DNA of 64,000 nt from Aliagarivorans marinus DSM 23064. GTDB lineage: Bacteria > Pseudomonadota > Gammaproteobacteria > Enterobacterales > Celerinatantimonadaceae. Of this stretch, positions 43,925 through 53,074 are shown in pieces. Position 1 is the stretch's first letter. Each line of letters begins with the position of its first letter. The position numbers were made by a program, and so were the translations under genes. The stretch spans positions 1 to 64,000 of the forward strand of contig NZ_AUBY01000022.1 of NCBI RefSeq assembly GCF_000429485.1. The letters run 5' to 3'. The notes beneath the pieces were generated by a model. The model did no database searches, had not been told where the DNA came from, and saw nothing but the letters and a program-made list of their open reading frames with translations.

Positions 43925-43972
43925 GTGGTTAGTACTCTTTGTGGTTAGTACCCTCTGTGGTTAGTACATAGG
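43925..43972. repeat. 16-bp tandem repeat, three copies
   Basis: Three copies of GTGGTTAGTAC(T/C)CT(C/T)T-like 16-mers at 43925-43940, 43941-43956 and 43957-43972 (the last diverging after its first 11 bp), overlapping the stop codon of the alkylsulfatase-like gene. Each copy carries TTAGTAC, i.e. a stop triplet (TAA) on the minus strand in every copy. Confidence 0.7.
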
Positions 43973-45709
43973 GCTCGGTTTGAACATCTCAAACATTTCC
44001 AAGCCTTCTACAGCTTTACGGCCCTGATAGTACTCAACAAAGTCTGCCATGCTCAGCTCAATGGTGGCGTCGCTCGCTTTGTAGTGTTGCTCTGGATTCT
44101 CAACAAATTCGGCAATCGAGTTGCGAACATGTAAGCCCATGGTTTCACCATCAATGGCGAAGCTGATCATATGGTCCATACCTGCCGCTTGCTCAGGGTT
44201 GATACGCACGCGTAGATGGTTCACTGCGCGTTTCGGGTCGGCTTCAATCCACTTCTCTGACTCAACGTAGGTCAGTGTCACACTCTCATCGCCTTCTAGC
44301 GATAAGGCTGATGCAAGATAGAAGTTGCGAACAATCGAGCCGGGAGAGCGTTGGCCCAATGCGCGGAAGGTGTCAGCCAAGCTTTGACGGTACACCTCAT
44401 TAGTTGGGTCTACTTGATATAGCATCACCGCGAGATCTTTCGCCCATAAGTACTCTTTGTCTTGGAAGGCTTGCTGGAAGGCTTCCAGGGTACGAGCCTC
44501 ACCGCCAAACAGGGCAATGGTGCGTTCAGCTTTTACTTCAGCTGGCAGGCTGTGCATGTCTTCAGCGTAACCTGAGAACCAGCCTTGGTTTTCCAGGGCA
44601 AAGGCTTCTGGGAACGAGTCAAACTGACCATAACCTTCATTCACTACACTGTACTGCAGCAAGGACTCTGGCATCTCGATATGGTGCTTCAGCTCAGAAG
44701 GCTTAACCCCCTGATTACTCAACCGAATAGATTGGTCATAGATAAAGGCCATGCCATCGTGCAGGGCGTTAGCTTTCTCCACGATTTTGTCTTTGCCGAC
44801 AAACGCGTTGGCTCCGCCGCCGCCCGACAGTACGATCTCAGGGTTTAGATCGCGAATGCGGCGCAGGGCTGACATCCAATTTTGCGGGTCACGATAAAGG
44901 TCACCACGCAGGGTGTACATGTTGTAGCCAGGCCAAAATACGTTGTCCAGTACCAGCTCAAGCTCTGGGATCCAGAAGGTCAAAGTATCTTCTGCATCGG
45001 TAATCTCGTGGAAGGCTTGGATCTTAAGGCCTGCCACTTCAAACCACTCGCCATCTTCTGGCTCGAAGGTTGACTCTACATAGCCACTTGGCAGGCTGAA
45101 ATCGATGGCTAGGCCAGATGCCATAGCGTCAGGCCCCTCTGCCGGAACGCGGCTACCAAACTGAATATCGCCACGCGCGTTCAGTAGGTTGCCCATCTCA
45201 GGAATATTCGCTACCGCCAGGCCACTACCATCGTTTGCCGCAATAATGTCATTGGTTTTGGGGTGGGCAACGATTATTGCCTCATCACCGTCCAGCAGGG
45301 TTGAGGTTCCCTTGGCATAGTGGTTGTGATCGTATAGTACCGCAATGATAGGTTTTTCACTTACCTGTTCGCGGATCAGGCGGCGGAAGTTTGCCCCATC
45401 TTCGACGTGTTCACCACTGTTTAGAACAATGAGGCCTTCGGGGCGCTCAATAATGACTGGTCCGTAAAAAATCCCATGAATCATGTAGATATTATCGGCG
45501 ATCTGCTCAACGCGCTGTTCGCCATGAACCCGGATGTTCTTGCCGATCTTAGCTAGGCCTGAAGGGTCAATAACAGCGCCATTAGGCATAGTAACGGTTT
45601 GGTGGTCGGGGTCTTGATCATAATGGGTCCACATGGCGGCATTAGCCGCTGGAACGGCCAGCGCCATCGATACACAAGTAGCCAAGCAGGATTTAAGCGT
45701 TTTGTTCAT
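43961..45709 (-). CDS. Alkylsulfatase-like MBL-fold protein with degenerate metal site
   Basis: 582 residues: signal peptide (to about 24), metallo-beta-lactamase-type domain, helical dimerisation region and a C-terminal SCP2-like domain (about 490-575), the layout of SdsA1-type alkylsulfatases. The landmark YTLRG is conserved (265-269). But the H-x-H-x-D-H motif reads Y-D-H-N-H-Y-A-K-G at 126-134, keeping only H128 and H130, the E-A-P-A-E region is E-D-T-L-T, and the G-S-H-H-W-P motif is L-S-G-G-G-G-A-N at 294-301. Most zinc ligands are gone, so classical sulfatase activity is doubtful. Upstream is a LysR gene. Confidence 0.7.
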   Translation of the reverse strand: MNKTLKSCLATCVSMALAVPAANAAMWTHYDQDPDHQTVTMPNGAVIDPSGLAKIGKNIRVHGEQRVEQIADNIYMIHGIFYGPVIIERPEGLIVLNSGEHVEDGANFRRLIREQVSEKPIIAVLYDHNHYAKGTSTLLDGDEAIIVAHPKTNDIIAANDGSGLAVANIPEMGNLLNARGDIQFGSRVPAEGPDAMASGLAIDFSLPSGYVESTFEPEDGEWFEVAGLKIQAFHEITDAEDTLTFWIPELELVLDNVFWPGYNMYTLRGDLYRDPQNWMSALRRIRDLNPEIVLSGGGGANAFVGKDKIVEKANALHDGMAFIYDQSIRLSNQGVKPSELKHHIEMPESLLQYSVVNEGYGQFDSFPEAFALENQGWFSGYAEDMHSLPAEVKAERTIALFGGEARTLEAFQQAFQDKEYLWAKDLAVMLYQVDPTNEVYRQSLADTFRALGQRSPGSIVRNFYLASALSLEGDESVTLTYVESEKWIEADPKRAVNHLRVRINPEQAAGMDHMISFAIDGETMGLHVRNSIAEFVENPEQHYKASDATIELSMADFVEYYQGRKAVEGLEMFEMFKPSPMY

Positions 45710-45977
45710 AGCAATCTACTCCACATGATGGGGGAGGGCGCACAGCAGCAGGTGCGTCGCTCGTTATTTGATGAGTAGCAGTGTAGAAAATTAACCCATT
45801 AGTTATTAGTGGGTATTGCCTATGTCATACATAATCAGTGCTTATGTTTTGGCTGGCAGTCAATAAGCCGAAGGTGGAGATGCCTCCACTGCTGTTAGCT
45901 TTGTTGGGAGTCAGAAATCAATAACCGACAGTAGAGTTGGAATGTTGTTGAGCTCGGGTGCTCGAGTGACTTGCTGC

Positions 45978-46826
45978 CTATCGGGCAACAGTCAGCTGTA
46001 CTCGTGTTCTGAGCTGCTCGCGGATCTTTTTGTGGTGCGGATCGTCAGCGAAGCGGCGATGGTAGACAAGGTGCAGGGCTAAAGGGATCGACTTGACTGG
46101 CATAGGCATGATTTTTAATCCCAGCTTGTCTGCCCATAGCTGGGCGAAAGGAAGAGGCATGATGCCAATGCAGTCGGTGCTGGAGACCATCATCGCTAAG
46201 CCAGACAGCGCACTCACCTCGACACTCTCCTTACATGGGTCGAGACTCTCGGTGGTTAAGATATCCAGGAAGTGACTGCCACCACGTTTTGATTTTAATA
46301 CCACATGCTCCTCAGCAAAGAATGCCTGCTTGCAGATTGAATCACCGCTGAGCCGAGGGTGACCTTGGCGGCATACCACCACGATAGATTGCTCTGTTAG
46401 GGGCTCGACAACGAAGGCTGGATCATTAGTCATGGCATTGTCGAGCAACAAGTCAACTTTGTTGCTGCGTAAGTCCTCAAAGGCCTGCTTTTGGTTGCTA
46501 GGGGGCAGAGCAAATTTGATTCCCTCCATATTGCCGATGCTATGCAGCACGGCTTCCACACAGTACCCCATCAACTGCCTTTCCGATGCGAAAGCGGTGT
46601 TGACTAGGTTTATCGCGTTCTCGAAAGGTTGGGCTATCTGGATGGCTTTCGCTGTTGGCGCAATGCCTCGCCCCTCTCTGATGAATAATGCGGTACCTAA
46701 GTGATCCTCCAGCCGCTTGATAGCTTGGCTGACCGCTGGTTGGCTAATCTCCAGTTCATTTGCAGCCTGGGTGTAGGAGCAGTGGCTATAAACTGCCACG
46801 AAAACGCGGATTAGGTTCAGGTCCAA
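45978..46826 (-). CDS. LysR-family transcriptional regulator
   Basis: 282 residues: N-terminal HTH (VFVAVYSHCSYTQAANELEISQPAVSQAIKRLEDHLG) and a substrate-binding domain. Upstream of the alkylsulfatase-like gene on the same strand, separated by 268 bp, so a regulatory link is plausible but not shown. No obvious T-N11-A box was picked out there. Confidence 0.88.
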   Translation of the reverse strand: MDLNLIRVFVAVYSHCSYTQAANELEISQPAVSQAIKRLEDHLGTALFIREGRGIAPTAKAIQIAQPFENAINLVNTAFASERQLMGYCVEAVLHSIGNMEGIKFALPPSNQKQAFEDLRSNKVDLLLDNAMTNDPAFVVEPLTEQSIVVVCRQGHPRLSGDSICKQAFFAEEHVVLKSKRGGSHFLDILTTESLDPCKESVEVSALSGLAMMVSSTDCIGIMPLPFAQLWADKLGLKIMPMPVKSIPLALHLVYHRRFADDPHHKKIREQLRTRVQLTVAR

Positions 46827-47051
46827 ACTTGGGCTCCTTAGGTGCTAAATCTTAGTTAGCCGACGTTATATGGCTTGGTTGCGAGCTATTACGCATCTTA
46901 CTATTGAGAGTGATATGCGGGAAGATGACAGGTGAATGAAGTGCTTACTGACTTTCTTCGACGTCGGGCAAGTTGTACAAAACAACTTAAGCGCGCTTCG
47001 TTTTAAGGGCTTAAGTGAGCTGCCTAATCAGCAGCGCTTGTAGCTGAGCGG

Positions 47052-47084
47052 CCCCAGATATCAGAAGGACCCCAGATATCAGAA
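47052..47084. repeat. Short direct repeat near the outer-membrane gene
   Basis: CCCCAGATATCAGAA occurs twice (47052-47066, 47070-47084) just after the stop of the outer-membrane protein gene. The 18-bp spacing and identity suggest a recent local duplication. No function suggested. Confidence 0.5.
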
Positions 47085-47092
47085 TGACTGGG

Positions 47093-48373
47093 CTAATACA
47101 CCCCACTGATCACCAACTGCCATTGCTCGCGGCTGCCTCGTTGCGGCCAGTCGAAGCCTGCGTCTGCGCCGGGCTGATCGGGTGTGGTTCGGTTGGCATT
47201 CCAGCTGGTGGCGTAGAGGTACTCTATGCCCATTTCTATGTATTTGTGGGGCTGATAGCGCCAGGCGAGGGTCCAAGCGTGGCCATGGCTGTCGTTGACA
47301 TCATAGCGATTGTTGTCGGTATCCACCGTCTCAAAGTTGTCATAGCGCAGGCTAAAGCGGTGCTTATGGTATTTGTAGCTGGTGAGCAGGTACCAAGCGT
47401 TAAAGTCGACTGCTACAGCGGCGCTGTCGCCCATGGCCGTGCTGCCATCCATCCATTGCGCCAGCACCCGCCACTCGCGGGTGAACAGGTGCTTGAGCGA
47501 TAGCGACCAGAATTTAGTATCCCAGGCATACTGGCCTTGCGAGTCAACCTGCAGCGGGTCGCCACGGTTATCGTAGCGATATAGACGCAGCTCGGTGTTA
47601 CGTCGGTGGCGCCAGTGGCCGCCGATATAGTAACCGATGCGATCGTCAGTCTCTAGAAAGGGTTTTACCCAGTTTGGCTGTAGCTCCAGCGGGCCAGAAA
47701 TCGAGGGATAATCGGCAAAGGCGACGCGCTCGCCCAGCAGGGTTTGGCGGTTATGTAAAGCCCAGCCGCGCCACGCCAGCAATGTGCCTGCGCCATCGTT
47801 GGCCACAAATACGGATGAGACAAGGCTAAAGGTGTGGTTAGAGTTGTATTGCCTGCCCGGTCGGGTGATCTGCCACTCCGTGCCGATGGTGCGCAACTCT
47901 TCGGCAACCCAGCTGTTGATGGCGGAAAAGGAGTAGGTATAGGGCGATTGCCAACCTGCTTTGGGGTTCTCGAAACTGAAGTTGGGGTAGAAGGCGCCCA
48001 CGCGCACACGGTGCTTCCAGCCTGCAGTGAGAGGCTGGTAGGTGAGGGCGGCTTCGGTGAGGCCGAGTCGGGTGTCGCCATCGTGATAGTAATAGACGGT
48101 GGCTTGCAGTTGCCAGGCGTTCTCGAAGTCCACCTCGCCTTCTGCCATGGCTTGAGAAAGCACGAGGCCATCGTTGTGGCCATCATAGCGGGTGATGCCG
48201 GTGCCTTCGCGCAACCAGCTTTGCATCCATTCTGCGTTGTTGCTGGCGCGAACCCAGGCGGCATCAACGCTGGCCTCTAGCTTATACTCTGCCGCTAGCG
48301 CTACTGGCGTCAGCAGTACTTGAGTCAGCAGTACGTGAGTCAGCCGTAATAGGAGCGTTCCTTTGCTCTTCAT
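47093..48373 (-). CDS. Outer-membrane beta-barrel protein
   Basis: About 426 residues: signal peptide (to about 28) whose hydrophobic core is a triple repeat LTHVL/LTQVL/LTPVA, then a beta-barrel of alternating polar and aromatic strands (for example WQLQATVYYYHDG, FWSLSLKHLF, HKHRFSLRYDNFE) ending in a terminal GVY, typical of porin-like proteins. ATG 48373 has GAGGG 5 bp upstream. Its first 92 bp overlap the GGDEF/EAL gene in another phase. With the cupredoxin and GGDEF/EAL genes it forms a three-gene unit. Confidence 0.75.
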   Translation of the reverse strand: MKSKGTLLLRLTHVLLTQVLLTPVALAAEYKLEASVDAAWVRASNNAEWMQSWLREGTGITRYDGHNDGLVLSQAMAEGEVDFENAWQLQATVYYYHDGDTRLGLTEAALTYQPLTAGWKHRVRVGAFYPNFSFENPKAGWQSPYTYSFSAINSWVAEELRTIGTEWQITRPGRQYNSNHTFSLVSSVFVANDGAGTLLAWRGWALHNRQTLLGERVAFADYPSISGPLELQPNWVKPFLETDDRIGYYIGGHWRHRRNTELRLYRYDNRGDPLQVDSQGQYAWDTKFWSLSLKHLFTREWRVLAQWMDGSTAMGDSAAVAVDFNAWYLLTSYKYHKHRFSLRYDNFETVDTDNNRYDVNDSHGHAWTLAWRYQPHKYIEMGIEYLYATSWNANRTTPDQPGADAGFDWPQRGSREQWQLVISGVY

Positions 48374-50714
48374 CACTTCCCTCGATTAAATGGTACTGCT
48401 CTATCCAATCACTAAAGTCACTCGAATTCAAAGGTTTGCTAATAAAATAGCCCTGCGCAAACTCCACCTTGTACTGCTTGAGGATCTGTAGCGAAGCCTC
48501 GTCTTCCACGCCCTCGGCCACCACTGACAGCCCGAGGTTATGGGCCAACTCTACGCTGGCCTTCACCAGAATGCTGTCTTGCTTATCCGAGGCCAGATTC
48601 AGCACAAAGGACTTATCGATTTTCAGCTCGCTCACCGGCATCTGCTTAAGTTGGCCCATGGAGGAGTAGCCCGTTCCAAAGTCATCGATGGAAAGGGCGA
48701 TGCCCATGTTGTTCAGCAGCGTTAGCGCCTTCATCGCCTGCTCTGGTTCGGCCATAATCGCGCTCTCGGTCACCTCGAAGGTCAGCACCGAGGATGACAA
48801 GCTGCGGTTGTAGAGCTCTTCACTCACATAAGCAGGCAGCTCGTTGTCGACCAGATCCAGCGCCGAGATATTCACCGCCAGCTGCAGCTCGATGCCCGCG
48901 GCCTTCCACTGCAGGTATTGGTCGAGCGCGGTGCGGATCACCCACTTGGTGAGGTCGCGAATCGCGCCGCTTTGCTCGGCCAGTGGGATAAAATCATCTG
49001 GCCCGACAAAACCATGCTCGGGGTGGATCCAGCGAACCAAACACTCCACCTTGGTTACTTTTCCGAGTTCGATATTCAGTTTCGGTTGATAGAACAGCTG
49101 CAGCTCGTCGCGTTCGATAGCGCTGCGCAGCTCGGTCATTAGGCTCAGGCGTTGCACAGAGTGTTGGTTTAGCTCGTCGCGGTAGTAAACAATCTTGTGG
49201 TGGGTGCTTTTGGCATGCCCGAGCGCGATATCGACACACTGCATCATTCCGCCGGTGTTTTGGGCATTCTCGGGGTAGAGTGCCACGCCAAAGCCTGCCT
49301 CGATATCGATCAGTACACCGTCGATATCAAAGGCGGAATCAAACATCTTACAGAACTGCTCCACATCGGCTTTCAGCCGGTAGCTGGCGATGTCGGTGAG
49401 CAGAATCATAAACTCGTCTTCGCCGATATGGGCGTAGTAGGCGTTGTCGTACTCAAAGCGGGTTAAGCGCTGGGCGACTCGTTGCAGCAGCTTATCGCCC
49501 ACATCGTGGCCGAGGGTGTCGTTAATCTCTTTAAAGCGGTCCAGATCGAGAGTGATGACTGCAAAGGGCCGTGAGGGCTGTTGTTCAATTAGGTCCGCCA
49601 TATGTTTAACAAAGGCGTTGCGGTTGGGCAGGCCGCTCAAGCTGTCGAAGTAGGCCAGGGTGTGGATCTCTTGCTCGCGCTGCACAATGCCCTGCTGCAT
49701 CGATTGCAGTGCGGTGCTCAGGCTTTGCACTTCGGTGGTCTTGTAGGTGGGGAACGAGCCTGCGTAATTACCGTGCTGAATCCCTTCCGCCTTGGACACG
49801 AGCTGACGCATCGGACGGCTGATGCCATTGGCCACATAGATGGTTAGCACCGAAGCTAGCACCGCCACCACTATCAGCACCAACACGAACTCATCTAACA
49901 GGTTGATAAAATTCAGGTAGGCGGTGTCGTTGGGCATGACAAACGCAAATTGCAGGCCGGAGGTGATAGTCGCGTCGGTGCTAAAGCGCCAGATCAAGTG
50001 CTCCTCGGGCAGGTGCACCTTGCCGATACTGTTCTCGGCAAAGTCATTCACCTTCAGTTGTAGGGCGCGCTCTAACAGCGGTTGACTGGTGCTGGCCACC
50101 GCTTGCTCACCGGCGAACACCATCAGATCCAACCCAATCAATTCACGGGTTTGCTCGGTCACCAGAAAGCGGTCCAGCGCTTCGCCTATTACCAACCAAC
50201 CATTGGGGTTGGGGCTTTGCTCTAAAAAGCGGTAGGGGGCGACTTCGACTAAAAATGCTTGGCCGTCTACCTCGATGAAACCATAACCATCACTGCCCAG
50301 CTGAGCGGGCAGGTTGCTGGGAATATCATCGGCGGTCGCAGCCAGTCGCTCGCCATCGGCGCTATAGGCCACCACAAAGTCGGCGCGGTTGCGTTGCTGC
50401 AGATTATACAGCGCGGCGGTTAGCGAGGCAGAGTCGTTGCGTGCATCGTCCAGCAGTTGCTTGGAGTTGAAGTCTTTAGCGAAGATGGTCAGCGCATCAT
50501 TCAGGCTGTTGGCTTCGTTCTCGATCATCAACATAAACACCGTGCTGGCCACACTAAGGCGTGTTCCCAGCTGACTGGTGGTGTGGCGATATGCCGCGTT
50601 TAATGTGGTCACCGATACCAAGGTGATCCCCAGTGATAACACCAGCGCAAACGACAGCAAGATGCGTCGCCGAATACTGGTGGTGCCTAAAGCTAGCCCT
50701 TTTTTAATATTCAT
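48282..50714 (-). CDS. Membrane-bound GGDEF/EAL protein
   Basis: 810 residues from ATG 50714: TM1 (about 17-40), periplasmic sensor domain to about 270, TM2, HAMP, then GGDEF and EAL domains. The GGDEF motif is G-E-D-E-F, an altered active-site triplet which may reduce cyclase activity; the EAL domain has E-C-L-V-R-W and DDFGTGYSS, so phosphodiesterase function is likely. It would alter c-di-GMP in response to a periplasmic signal. The gene overlaps the cupredoxin gene by 11 bp and the outer-membrane gene by 92 bp; its last 30 residues are Ala/Ser/Thr-rich and encoded by the shared repeat. Confidence 0.88.
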   Translation of the reverse strand: MNIKKGLALGTTSIRRRILLSFALVLSLGITLVSVTTLNAAYRHTTSQLGTRLSVASTVFMLMIENEANSLNDALTIFAKDFNSKQLLDDARNDSASLTAALYNLQQRNRADFVVAYSADGERLAATADDIPSNLPAQLGSDGYGFIEVDGQAFLVEVAPYRFLEQSPNPNGWLVIGEALDRFLVTEQTRELIGLDLMVFAGEQAVASTSQPLLERALQLKVNDFAENSIGKVHLPEEHLIWRFSTDATITSGLQFAFVMPNDTAYLNFINLLDEFVLVLIVVAVLASVLTIYVANGISRPMRQLVSKAEGIQHGNYAGSFPTYKTTEVQSLSTALQSMQQGIVQREQEIHTLAYFDSLSGLPNRNAFVKHMADLIEQQPSRPFAVITLDLDRFKEINDTLGHDVGDKLLQRVAQRLTRFEYDNAYYAHIGEDEFMILLTDIASYRLKADVEQFCKMFDSAFDIDGVLIDIEAGFGVALYPENAQNTGGMMQCVDIALGHAKSTHHKIVYYRDELNQHSVQRLSLMTELRSAIERDELQLFYQPKLNIELGKVTKVECLVRWIHPEHGFVGPDDFIPLAEQSGAIRDLTKWVIRTALDQYLQWKAAGIELQLAVNISALDLVDNELPAYVSEELYNRSLSSSVLTFEVTESAIMAEPEQAMKALTLLNNMGIALSIDDFGTGYSSMGQLKQMPVSELKIDKSFVLNLASDKQDSILVKASVELAHNLGLSVVAEGVEDEASLQILKQYKVEFAQGYFISKPLNSSDFSDWIEQYHLIEGSDEEQRNAPITADSRTADSSTADASSASGRV
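48299..48343. repeat. 15-bp triple repeat inside the gene overlap
   Basis: Three copies of a CnGTACTnGAGTCAG-like 15-mer (48299-48313 diverged, 48314-48328, 48329-48343). In one phase it encodes the signal-peptide core LTHVL/LTQVL/LTPVA of the outer-membrane protein, in another the tail ADSRT/ADSST/ADASS of the GGDEF/EAL protein. Confidence 0.85.
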
Positions 50715-51351
50715 CAAACTCGTCTGTTAGATGGTCGTGGGTTAGGGAATGCAGCGCCTCTTGCAGCGTCCACGCTAGTTGACTGCTTGTGGCAACCGTG
50801 ACGTTCTGCTCGCGCGCCAGATCGGCCGGTTTCATTAGCGGGTGCCATACATGCAGTTGGTACTCGCCCTGCGGCGCTTCGATGGTAATCTCACCACTGG
50901 TGTCGCTAATGCCAAACCATGGCGACTCCGCCACATAGATATAGCCAATCATCCAGTCATGGATATTACAGCCGAGCGCCACCACGCCCGGTTTCTCGAA
51001 GGCCAAGGGCTCGGGCGGTTTGTCTTTATACAGGCGCAGCTGAAATGATTTAGCCTCGGAGAAGGAGTAGACGTGGTGCTTAATGGAGTCGGAGTTCGGG
51101 AAGTTCACCCACTCCCCGGCCTGAATGGCGAGCACGTAGGGGCTAAACTGGCGGTCGATCTGGTCCATCACCGCTGGTGTGGAGGTGGATACCTCGGGAA
51201 TCAATGACTTGTCGAGCGGCACCAGCGCCGCCACCGCATGCTCAACCGGATTGCCCTCGGGGCTTAACACCGTCACGCTGAAGCGTTCGGCCTGCACTGA
51301 GCAGCCAAGCACAGCAAAACACACAGCAAACATCCTTGTTCGTAATGACAT
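50704..51351 (-). CDS. Cupredoxin-like periplasmic protein
   Basis: 215 residues from ATG 51351 (GTG 51363 adds 4): signal peptide to about 21, an N-terminal beta domain and a plastocyanin-like copper motif with H in S-I-K-H-H-V and C-N-I-H-D-W-M (Cys, His, Met ligands). Often annotated as methylamine-utilisation-like; no methylamine genes are nearby. Gene order cupredoxin, GGDEF/EAL, outer-membrane protein suggests a periplasmic copper or redox input to c-di-GMP signalling. Stop overlaps the GGDEF/EAL start. Confidence 0.8.
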   Translation of the reverse strand: MSLRTRMFAVCFAVLGCSVQAERFSVTVLSPEGNPVEHAVAALVPLDKSLIPEVSTSTPAVMDQIDRQFSPYVLAIQAGEWVNFPNSDSIKHHVYSFSEAKSFQLRLYKDKPPEPLAFEKPGVVALGCNIHDWMIGYIYVAESPWFGISDTSGEITIEAPQGEYQLHVWHPLMKPADLAREQNVTVATSSQLAWTLQEALHSLTHDHLTDEFDEY

Positions 51352-51363
51352 GTTTTTGGTCAC

Positions 51364-51738
51364 TTAATTTTTATTGACTACGTTATCTTGAACCGACTAA
51401 CGGCAACAAGCTTTCACGTTAAGCGAAAATTTTCGGAGGGTGTGATGGAGGTTCCGAAAATTGCTTGAGGTATGGGAGTGAGTTTAGCAGCTATGTAGGG
51501 GGTAGTATGTTGATTTGCAAGGGGTGAGGAGGAAGGAGGCTTCGCAATAGAGAGTCGCTATTTCATCGAGCGCGATAATAGGTAAAAGCCTGTTAAGATT
51601 CTAGAACGCAACAAGTAAGGATCCCTCACCTGTTGCGTGACACTCTTGGCTTCATTTCGAAAGCTAGATCTTTGTGCTCTTGTTTTCGTAATCTCTTGGG
51701 CGATGTAACGAACTACATTAAAGCTATGAAAGCGGGGG
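51364..51738. other. Intergenic region upstream of the cupredoxin operon
   Basis: No gene seen. A 10-bp inverted repeat AATTTTCGGA (51428-51437)/TCCGAAAATT (51453-51462), about 80 bp upstream of the cupredoxin start, could be an operator. The right-hand part contains the hairpin listed next. Confidence 0.45.
51600..51637 (-). terminator. Candidate terminator of the DUF3179 gene
   Basis: CGCAACAAGTAAGG (51607-51620) pairs with CCTCACCTGTTGCG (51624-51637) with two mismatches and a short loop. On the minus strand it is followed by TTCTAG. It lies about 100 bp past the DUF3179 stop at 51739. Confidence 0.5.
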
Positions 51739-52971
51739 CTAACCGCGATTCAAGTCTGTTTCAGGGAAGAAGTTAGCCCAAACCATCCAATAGGCTCCAG
51801 CTTTTACGCTCTCTACTCGTGAAAGCTTTCCATGTAAGGTGTTGCCCCAAAAGTCGATGGTGTCGATATCAGCACCTGAGTGATTGTAGAAAATGCCCAA
51901 GCTTTGAAAATGCTCATCGTAGGCCACCACCACTGCTTTGCCTCCCACGGTAGTATTGATTATACCGTTGTGCTCGCGTACAAACTGCTCGGTATAGGCA
52001 ACGTAGTCGTTTTCTACGTTGACACCCCAAATCAATGTTTTGCTCGCTAGTCGAGTATCTTTTACTTCAATGGTGGGAAAGACCGGTTTATCAGACTTGG
52101 CCTGATACACGTTGGCGCTTTTGAAGAGCAAATCCATAATGGGATCGTAGATCGCAAGGAAAGGGTTTTTCCAAAATGATGGCCGCATTTCTTTGATTAA
52201 ATAGTCGTTTAGAAATACTTGGCCTTCAGGATAAGCCTGAGCAAACTTAGCAAATGGCATTCTAAAGGTCGGGTGCTCTTTCATCCTCGGTGCACAGGCG
52301 CAGGCGTTAACATCAGCTTCTTTACTCCCCCAAATCTGCTGTATCGGCTCGCCAGTAACTTTGTCGTACATAACGAGGTTGTTTTCCAGCTGATTCATCG
52401 GCGCTAGGTCAACGGCTTGCCCGTCAATTTCTGGAGTGTATGCGATTCCCAAGTTGGTTAGTCCGCAGTAAGTCATAACCACCTCTTCGCCTCCCATTGA
52501 TTGACCATTCCCTGCGACATGAGGGCGCAGCATTTGACGGTCTGAATGTGCGCGTGCTTCTCCGTCTATATCAATGACTATCACGCTTTCTTGGTCGGAA
52601 TAGTGTTTCTTGGCTTGTTCTACAGAAACGAAAACACCATTTTTCATGCGGGCGCGCATCATGATGTGAGGGTTGATATAGCCGCTGTAAAAAAATAGCA
52701 AAAACAGGAGACTAGCCGATAGGCCAAGCCAAATACTGACCGTATCTTGGTTGTACCAAAGTAACCCAATGCTAGTGGCAAAGGAGAGTAGTGAGGCGAT
52801 GGCGATGGCGTGGCGGTGGTACCAAACTCGCATAGTAGTGTGTCTTGCAGTTTGAACTACCCACTGACTAACATCTGCTAAGTCCCTGAATAGCAAACCA
52901 GATAAGAATAAGGAAACGAAGGCTGAAACTGCGTAAAGGGCAGAGCCTACGGTTAGAACGTTGTCGTACAT
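51739..52971 (-). CDS. DUF3179-domain membrane protein
   Basis: 410 residues: three hydrophobic segments in the first 120 (about 5-27, 55-75, 80-98) followed by a DUF3179-type domain with YCGLTNLG, and ACACAPRM near the middle; cysteines C167 and the CAC pair may coordinate or form disulfides. The domain is common in marine bacteria and its function is not known. Divergent/isolated gene next to the LysR gene at 53075. Confidence 0.75.
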   Translation of the reverse strand: MYDNVLTVGSALYAVSAFVSLFLSGLLFRDLADVSQWVVQTARHTTMRVWYHRHAIAIASLLSFATSIGLLWYNQDTVSIWLGLSASLLFLLFFYSGYINPHIMMRARMKNGVFVSVEQAKKHYSDQESVIVIDIDGEARAHSDRQMLRPHVAGNGQSMGGEEVVMTYCGLTNLGIAYTPEIDGQAVDLAPMNQLENNLVMYDKVTGEPIQQIWGSKEADVNACACAPRMKEHPTFRMPFAKFAQAYPEGQVFLNDYLIKEMRPSFWKNPFLAIYDPIMDLLFKSANVYQAKSDKPVFPTIEVKDTRLASKTLIWGVNVENDYVAYTEQFVREHNGIINTTVGGKAVVVAYDEHFQSLGIFYNHSGADIDTIDFWGNTLHGKLSRVESVKAGAYWMVWANFFPETDLNRG

Positions 52972-53074
52972 GGTGACCTCGAATTGACCGATTGATATTG
53001 ATTCGATGTTAGGCCGTGTAAGTACGAGGATAAACAGTGCTATGAGGAATAGCTTGTGCCGAATTATGGAACAA

